Shown: positions 59,157 through 64,000 of the stretch, piece by piece
Layout of the letters: every line of letters starts with the position of its first letter
How positions within the stretch are numbered: the first letter of the stretch is position 1
Source of the DNA: Tenggerimyces sp963762635
GTDB lineage: Bacteria > Actinomycetota > Actinomycetes > Propionibacteriales > Actinopolymorphaceae
Direction: 5' to 3'
Length of the DNA: 64,000 bases
Assembly: GCA_963762635.1 (NCBI GenBank)
Contig: CAVXLQ010000002.1
Span: 1-64,000 of the forward strand
Notes under the pieces: generated by a model
Databases searched by the model: none
Told to the model about the DNA's origin: nothing
Seen by the model: only the letters and a program-made list of their open reading frames with translations
Made by a program: the position numbers and the translations under genes

Positions 59157-62006
59157 GTGCGGTTTCGCTTACTCGGCCCGCTGGAGGTCGATGCCGACGA
59201 CGGCAGCTCGGTCAGATTGACCGGGCTGAAACGCCGCCAGCTGTTGGCATGCCTGCTGTCCGCCCAGCAGCACACGCTCGCCGTCGACCAGCTGATCGCC
59301 ATGCTGTGGCCCGACCGCGACCCGAGGTCCGCGCGCAGCAGCCTGCACGTGTACGTCTACCAGCTCCGCCGGGCGCTCAAGGACGAGACGAGGATCGCCC
59401 ACGCGCACGGCACCTACACGCTCGTCGTCGGCCCGAACGAGTACGACGCCGACCGCTTCGACGCGCTGCTCACCGACGGCCAGCTCGCCGCCCAGGACGG
59501 CGACTCCACCAAGGCGGCCGAGCTGATGCGCAAGGCGCTCGACCTGTGGCACGGCGAGCCGCTCGCCGGACTCGACGGCGTCGACCAGCTGCGCGGGGCG
59601 GCCGAGCGCCTCACCGGCCGACGTCTCGCCGCGCTCGAGGCCGCGATCGACGCCGAGCTCGCCCTGGGCCAGCACACCAAGGTCATCCCAGAGCTCACCC
59701 AGCTCGTCAACGAGCACCCGTTGAGCGAACGGTTCCGCGCCCAGCTCATGCTCGCGATGTTCCGCTCTGGCCGCCAAGCCGAGGCGCTGCAGACCTACCG
59801 TCAGGGCCGCGCGATCTTGCAGAAGGAGCTCGCCCGAGAGCCCGGCCAGGAGCTGCGCGACCTCGAGCGGGCCGTCGTGCGCGAGGATCCCGCCCTGGCC
59901 TGGACCGGCGCCGAGCCCACGCAGCAGCCGTCGCCGCCCAGGACCGAGGCCAAGCCGGCCGTTCCCGCGGAGCTCCCGACCGACATCGCCACGTTCAGCG
60001 GTCGGGTCAGCGAGGTCACCCGCCTCCGCACGTACCTGACCAACGCGGCCCGCGGCGTCACCCCGATCGCGGCCATCGACGGCACCGGAGGCGTCGGCAA
60101 GTCCGCGCTGGCGATCCGCGTCGCCCACGCGTCGGCGTCCGAGTTCCCCGACGGCCAGCTCTACATCAACCTGCGCGGCGCCACGCCCGGCGTCGCACCG
60201 TTGTCACCGCACGCCGTGCTGAGCAGGTTCCTGCGTGCGCTCGGCAGCAACGACGTCCCGGCCGATCTCGACGAGGCGACCGCGCGCTACCGCTCCCTCA
60301 CGTCGGCTCGGCGCATCCTGGTCGTGCTCGACGACGCGTACGACGCGGCCCAGGTCAGACCGCTGCTGCCCGGCGGGTCGACCAGCGCCGTCCTCCTCAC
60401 CAGTCGAGACGTGATGTCCACGGTGGACGGTGTCGGGCACCTCCACCTCGACACGCTCGCCGTGCCGGACGCGCTGGACCTGCTGGCCAGCCTGGTGGGG
60501 AGCGAACGCGTCCAGGCCGAGCCCGACGAGGCCCTGCACATCGTGCGGCGCTGCGGCCAGCTCCCGCTCGCGATCCGCATCGCCGGCGCGCGGCTCGCGA
60601 CCCGTACCGACTGGACGTTGGCGACGTTCGCCGACCGTCTCGCCAACGCGCAAGGCCGCCTTGACGAGCTCCAGCACGCCGACCTCGCCGTACGAAGCAG
60701 CTTCGCGCTCAGCCTCGACCAGCTCCGCTCCGACTCCACGCGAGGCGACATCGACCCCGCGCGGCTCTTCGAGCTGCTGGGCCTGCTCGACACCGCCGAC
60801 TTCGCCGCCCCGGTCGCGGCCGCGCTCGCCGACGGCAGCCCGCACCACGCCGCGGCGGCGATCGATCCTCTGGTGAGGGCACAGCTCGTCCAGCCGATCG
60901 GCGCCGGCAAGTACGCGATGCACGACCTCGTGCGCCTGCACGCGCGCGAGCTCCTCACCAGGGACGTCGACGAGCTCGACCGCGAGACCGCGATCCGGCG
61001 CGGCCTGCACTACTACCTGGGCAGCGTGCGCAACGCGATGACCACGCTCATCTACGACAGCGTGCCGCGCACCGAGTACGGCACACCGCCTGGCGAGCTC
61101 GTCCATGCCGGCGGCACGTTCCACGACCGCGTCGCCGCGGCGGACTGGCTGGCCGCCGAGCTGGACAATCTCATCGCGGTGACACGGCAGGCGATGACGT
61201 TCGCGCCCGATGGGCCGACGATCGCGATCGGGCTGGCCGCCGCGTTGAACGCCTCGATGGGCATGCACGGGCAGTGGCATGCGCTCGTCGGGGTGCACGA
61301 GCTCGTTCTGCCGGCGGCGGAGGCGAGCGGCGACGAGGTGACCATCGCCTTGGCACACGGCGATCTGGGCCGCGCGTACAGGCTGTCCGGCCGCTCCGAC
61401 GACGCCGAGCCGCACTTCGAACGAGCGTTGGCCGGCTGGCGGCGCGTCGACGACCGCGGCCACGAGGCCGACATGCTGTTCAGCCTCGGCTCGATCTACG
61501 GGCGCCGCGGCCATCGCACGTCGGCGGAGCAGTTCTTCCAACGTGCGTTGCAGATTCGCCGTAACCAGAACGACCTGTTCGGCGTCGCCCACCTGCTGAA
61601 CGTGCTGGGCAGCGAGGCCAACCGGAACAAGCGGTACGCCGACGCGCTGGAGTACTTCGACCAGGCACTGACGATCTTCCGCCAGCTGGACGAGCGACGC
61701 GGCGAGGGTATGGCGCTGGAGAACACCGCCGAGACGCACCTCGCGGCCGGAGATCCGAAGCGGGCCGTACCGCTGTATCTGCAAGCCACGCTGGTCTACG
61801 ACGACGCGGGCGACAAGCTCGGCGAGTCGGTGTCGTTCTGGAACCTGGGCAAGGCGCTCAACGCCCTCGGCGACCCCGACGAAGCAAGAGCCTGCTGGCG
61901 TTCGTCGTTGACGATCCTCCGCGACCTGCATCTGGTCACACCGGAGGAGATCGAGAGCATCCTCGCCTCGCCAGACCCGCAGCTGCCCGCGCACGTGAAC
62001 AGCTAG
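59157..62006 (+). CDS. AfsR/SARP-family regulator with BTAD, NB-ARC ATPase and TPR domains
   Basis: GTG 59157 (VRFRLLGPLEVDADDGSSVR) follows GGGGGTGG and matches the usual start of the family; TTG 59112 is less likely. The 949-residue protein has an OmpR-like winged helix (LKRRQLLACLLSAQQHTLAV, ARSSLHVYVYQLRRALKDE) and a bacterial transcriptional activator domain to about 245. The NB-ARC ATPase has the P-loop IDGTGGVGKSALAIR at about 308, Walker B RILVVLDDAYDAAQV and CGQLPLAIRIAGARLATR. TPR repeats lie at about 700-930 (GRAYRLSGRSDDAEPHFERA, LFSLGSIYGRRG). AfsR-like proteins couple signals to secondary-metabolism genes; no biosynthetic cluster is in this window. Confidence 0.93.
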   Translation: MRFRLLGPLEVDADDGSSVRLTGLKRRQLLACLLSAQQHTLAVDQLIAMLWPDRDPRSARSSLHVYVYQLRRALKDETRIAHAHGTYTLVVGPNEYDADRFDALLTDGQLAAQDGDSTKAAELMRKALDLWHGEPLAGLDGVDQLRGAAERLTGRRLAALEAAIDAELALGQHTKVIPELTQLVNEHPLSERFRAQLMLAMFRSGRQAEALQTYRQGRAILQKELAREPGQELRDLERAVVREDPALAWTGAEPTQQPSPPRTEAKPAVPAELPTDIATFSGRVSEVTRLRTYLTNAARGVTPIAAIDGTGGVGKSALAIRVAHASASEFPDGQLYINLRGATPGVAPLSPHAVLSRFLRALGSNDVPADLDEATARYRSLTSARRILVVLDDAYDAAQVRPLLPGGSTSAVLLTSRDVMSTVDGVGHLHLDTLAVPDALDLLASLVGSERVQAEPDEALHIVRRCGQLPLAIRIAGARLATRTDWTLATFADRLANAQGRLDELQHADLAVRSSFALSLDQLRSDSTRGDIDPARLFELLGLLDTADFAAPVAAALADGSPHHAAAAIDPLVRAQLVQPIGAGKYAMHDLVRLHARELLTRDVDELDRETAIRRGLHYYLGSVRNAMTTLIYDSVPRTEYGTPPGELVHAGGTFHDRVAAADWLAAELDNLIAVTRQAMTFAPDGPTIAIGLAAALNASMGMHGQWHALVGVHELVLPAAEASGDEVTIALAHGDLGRAYRLSGRSDDAEPHFERALAGWRRVDDRGHEADMLFSLGSIYGRRGHRTSAEQFFQRALQIRRNQNDLFGVAHLLNVLGSEANRNKRYADALEYFDQALTIFRQLDERRGEGMALENTAETHLAAGDPKRAVPLYLQATLVYDDAGDKLGESVSFWNLGKALNALGDPDEARACWRSSLTILRDLHLVTPEEIESILASPDPQLPAHVNS

Positions 62007-62083
62007 GCCCCTTCATCGTCACTGAACCTCACAGTCAGGTCACGTTCACCTGGTCACGAATCGGACAGCGTTAGCCTCAGGGG

Positions 62084-62896
62084 ATGTACGAGCAAGAACC
62101 GGACCCGTCCGTGCACCAGGACCGCCCGCCGCAGAAGCGGCGTGGGCGGATCCTGATGCGCCGCAAGCAGGTCCAGACGAGCACCACCGATCAGCGCCTC
62201 CTGGACAGCCGTGGCCCGGCCGACTGGGTCCACACCGATCCGTGGCGCGTTCTGCGCATTCAGTCCGAGTTCGTCGAGGGCTTCGGCATGCTCGCCGAGC
62301 TCGGGCCGGCGATCAGCGTGTTCGGCAGCGCCCGGATCGGCGAGGACGATCCCGCGTACTCGGTCGCCGAACAGCTGGGGCGGGCGCTCGTCGGTGCCGG
62401 CTACGCCGTGGTCACCGGCGGCGGGCCGGGCACGATGGAGGCCGCCAACAAGGGCGCCAGCGAAGCCGGCGGTATCTCTGTCGGGCTGGGTATCGAGCTG
62501 CCGTTCGAGCAGGGCTTGAACCCTTGGGTCGACATCGGCATCAACTTCCGGTACTTCTTCGCGCGGAAGACGATGTTCGTCAAGTACGCACAGGGGTTCG
62601 TCGTTCTGCCTGGCGGGTTCGGAACGTTCGACGAGCTCTTCGAGGCCCTCACGCTGGTGCAGACGCGCAAGGTCACGTCGTTCCCCATCGTCCTGATGGG
62701 CACGGCGTACTGGTCCGGGCTGGTCGACTGGCTGCGTGGCCCTGTCCTGAACGAGGGGAAGATCAAGCAGGTCGACCTGGATCTGTTGCAGCTCACCGAC
62801 GACATCGACGAGGCCATCGCGATCATCAAGGCTTCCGAGGCCGGGGCGGGCGGCACGATCGTCGACGAGCCGGTGGCCGAGGAGCCGCCCGAGTAA
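62084..62896 (+). CDS. LOG-family (TIGR00730) cytokinin-riboside phosphoribohydrolase-like protein
   Basis: ATG 62084 gives 270 residues. A charged leader (about 45 residues) precedes the Rossmann-like domain: AISVFGSARIGEDDPAYSVA, AVVTGGGPGTMEAANKGASE, GINFRYFFARKTMFVKYAQG and the signature LPGGFGTFDELFEALTLVQT (PGGxGTxxE). LOG enzymes release cytokinin bases or hydrolyse nucleoside 5'-monophosphates. The actinobacterial homologue (Rv1205) makes cytokinin in mycobacteria, from memory. Located near folP2 and tag in this genome as in mycobacteria. Confidence 0.93.
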   Translation: MYEQEPDPSVHQDRPPQKRRGRILMRRKQVQTSTTDQRLLDSRGPADWVHTDPWRVLRIQSEFVEGFGMLAELGPAISVFGSARIGEDDPAYSVAEQLGRALVGAGYAVVTGGGPGTMEAANKGASEAGGISVGLGIELPFEQGLNPWVDIGINFRYFFARKTMFVKYAQGFVVLPGGFGTFDELFEALTLVQTRKVTSFPIVLMGTAYWSGLVDWLRGPVLNEGKIKQVDLDLLQLTDDIDEAIAIIKASEAGAGGTIVDEPVAEEPPE

Positions 62897-62902
62897 CCGG
62901 CG

Positions 62903-63577
62903 TCACCGGACGTGGTCGGCGTACCAGGACGCCATCGGCCCCAGCTCGTCGAACGCCGCGAGCACGCGCTCGGCCGCCTCGGGCGTGTGCAGCCATCCCC
63001 CGCACCCGAGCGAGCGACCGGCCACCAGGCTGCGCAGCCTGAGCAGCGCGGCCCGCGGATGGTCGGCGTCCCGGAGGAGCTGGGCCCGAGGATGGTTGCC
63101 CGGATAACCCTTCGGGATCCGTTGCATGACCTCGCCGCTGACGTCGTAGCCCTGCTTCCGCAACGTCTCGACGATGTCGACGAGCTCGTTCCCCGTCGTC
63201 TCGTTGGCGACGGCTGTGAGGTAGCCCTCGCGCCAGGGGCTTGTGCGGGAACCGTAGAAGATGATCCACCCGGACGCCTCGACGTACAGCCCGTCGAGGT
63301 CGAACCACACCCGCTGATCGACGTTGCTTTCCGCCCGAACGAACCCCACCTGCCGCTGCCACGGCCCGACCAGCTTGTGGAACCCGGGGACGGTGAACTT
63401 GCCGTAGCCGGAGTCGTGGGCGGCGAGCTCCTCCATGAGCGCGACCATCGGCTGGCGAACGAGCTGTTCCCGCTCCTCGCGAAGGGCCTCACGAACAGCG
63501 GGAGGCGGGTCACCCTCGAGCCGCAACAGAACGTCGAACGCCCCAGCCGGCCAGCCAGTGAATCGTCCCCTTGGCAT
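62903..63577 (-). CDS. DUF2461-like protein
   Basis: ATG 63577 (MPRGRFTGWPAGAFDVLLRL) gives 224 residues; GTG/ATG starts further upstream are less likely. The sequence KFTVPGFHKLVGPWQRQVGF, VWFDLDGLYVEASGWIIFYG and RIPKGYPGNHPRAQLLRDAD resembles the DUF2461/TIGR02453 family (C-terminal block PKGYPxxHPRAxLLR). Function unknown. Convergent with the LOG gene; 6 bp separates the two stops. Confidence 0.7.
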   Translation of the reverse strand: MPRGRFTGWPAGAFDVLLRLEGDPPPAVREALREEREQLVRQPMVALMEELAAHDSGYGKFTVPGFHKLVGPWQRQVGFVRAESNVDQRVWFDLDGLYVEASGWIIFYGSRTSPWREGYLTAVANETTGNELVDIVETLRKQGYDVSGEVMQRIPKGYPGNHPRAQLLRDADHPRAALLRLRSLVAGRSLGCGGWLHTPEAAERVLAAFDELGPMASWYADHVR

Positions 63578-63645
63578 CCAGGCAGTATCACCCACCGATG
63601 AGGACACCCTCTGTCCTCTTCACCCAGCCAAGTGGCGCGGGCGCC

Positions 63646-63720
63646 GTGATCATGATCCGGATCATGAAAGGAGAACGGCGTATACGACCGTTCCGGCTTC
63701 ATGATCACGATCATGATCAC
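63646..63720. repeat. GATC-rich palindromic element, copy 4
   Basis: 75 bp; starts GTGATCATGATCCGGATCAT, ends CACGATCATGATCAC, centre GGCGTATACGACCG. It is upstream of the DUF2461-like gene and 50 bp before the iron box. The rest of the 63578-63870 gap contains the iron box and the leader of the lipoprotein gene. Confidence 0.85.
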
Positions 63721-63769
63721 CGGCGACGGGCGGTGGGGTGTGTGATCGGGTTCTCTCCAGCAAGGTCTT

Positions 63770-63795
63770 CCTAGCTTAGGCTTGCCTAAGCTAGG
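63770..63795. promoter_or_regulatory. Iron box (DmdR/IdeR-type operator)
   Basis: CCTAGCTTAGGC-TT-GCCTAAGCTAGG is a perfect 12-bp-arm palindrome containing the TTAGGC/GCCTAA core of actinobacterial iron boxes (consensus TTAGGTTAGSCTAACCTAA). It lies 75 bp upstream of the lipoprotein start, so the gene should be repressed by Fe2+-loaded DmdR/IdeR. Confidence 0.85.
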
Positions 63796-63870
63796 GTCAT
63801 CCCGTGCGGCTCCGCCGGGGGGTGAGCCGCCACCAAAGCCACGACGACAACCCGAGAAGGGCAAGGACAG

Positions 63871-64000
63871 ATGGCAGTGCGCCAGATGGCGGTGGTGACG
63901 GCAGCGGCCCTGGCCGTCGCAGCGCTGGTGGGATGTGGAGCCAACACCCCCACCACCAACGACCCTGCCGCCGAGGTCCCGAAGGCGAGCGCGAGCGCGC
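63871..64000 (+). CDS. Iron-regulated lipoprotein, N-terminal fragment (probable siderophore-binding protein)
   Basis: ATG 63871 follows GGCAAGGACAG. The 43 visible residues read MAVRQMAVVTAAALAVAALV, then GCGANTPTTNDPAAEVPKAS: a signal peptide with lipobox ALVGCG and a Ser/Thr/Pro-rich linker. This is the typical start of a substrate-binding lipoprotein. With the iron box directly upstream, a ferric-siderophore ABC transporter binding protein is the best guess. The gene continues past the end of the window. Confidence 0.65.
   Translation, partial: MAVRQMAVVTAAALAVAALVGCGANTPTTNDPAAEVPKASASA

Noticed and set aside
52139..63720. Poly-His/Asp (HDHDHD) peptide stretches in open frames over the GATC palindromes
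   Set aside because: They arise from translating GATCATGATC repeats; the frames have no ribosome sites or homology, so they are not metal-binding proteins.
1..64000. tRNA, rRNA, tmRNA or insertion sequences
   Set aside because: No cloverleaf, rRNA core motif or transposase (DDE, serine or tyrosine recombinase) signature was seen.

Overview
The window is high-GC DNA from an actinomycete: GTG starts are frequent, coding is dense with many 1-4 bp stop/start overlaps, and the families are actinobacterial (AfsR/SARP-type regulator, SigE-family sigma factors, DUF3117, RseB-like sigma regulator). A soil genus of the Nocardioidales/Propionibacteriales (Kribbella- or Actinopolymorpha-like) is my guess; no rRNA or tRNA is present to test it. 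No insertion sequence, CRISPR array or prophage is seen.

1-6.1 kb is a decayed polymorphic-toxin region. The end of a toxin-like protein and a PIN-type toxin domain are followed by a repeated gene module: a two-CPxC zinc-ribbon protein, a small protein and a kinase-like protein without catalytic residues. Almost every gene has indels, at different places in the two copies. The second copy runs into the 3' half of a Nudix gene. 6.2-9.95 kb holds a frameshifted VOC protein, a sigma factor with its coupled membrane beta-propeller partner, a frameshifted histidine phosphatase and a stress protein.

10-24.6 kb: CorA, an ArsR/AHSA1 pair, an M14 peptidase, an amidohydrolase, a TrmB-like regulator, an S9 peptidase, a second amidohydrolase, a soluble MgtE-like protein with DUF1003, and a secreted metzincin. 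24.6-31.4 kb: a translationally coupled DUF1989 / old-yellow-enzyme / deacetylase operon with a convergent PucR regulator (looks like nitrogenous-compound catabolism), a PNPOx-like protein and Mrp. 31.4-33.6 kb: palindromic repeats, then a MarR/MFS divergon.

33.6-44.7 kb is the conserved actinobacterial envelope-stress and glycogen block: tatB, htrA, an RseB-like protein, a zinc anti-sigma factor, sigE, an O-methyltransferase, MazG, a decayed GT87 mannosyltransferase, GNATs, glgC, glgA. 44.7-51.4 kb holds two tandem secreted subtilases. 51.7-53 kb holds DUF3117 and a 1-kb non-coding region with palindromes, a minisatellite and a strikingly nested multi-stem element. 53-64 kb: nucleotidyltransferase, secreted ricin lectin, folP2, a DivIVA-like protein, tag, a Rid protein, enoyl-CoA hydratase, a SARP/NB-ARC/TPR regulator, LOG protein, a DUF2461-like protein, and an iron box in front of a lipoprotein that runs off the end.

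From memory, the set LOG - folP2 - DivIVA-like - tag - DUF3117 - glgA - glgC - O-methyltransferase - sigE - rseA - htrA - tatB - mrp - MgtE-like - corA matches the M. tuberculosis Rv1205-Rv1239 neighbourhood. The backbone is therefore ancestral chromosome; peptidases, regulators, palindromic elements and the toxin remnant are the variable additions.
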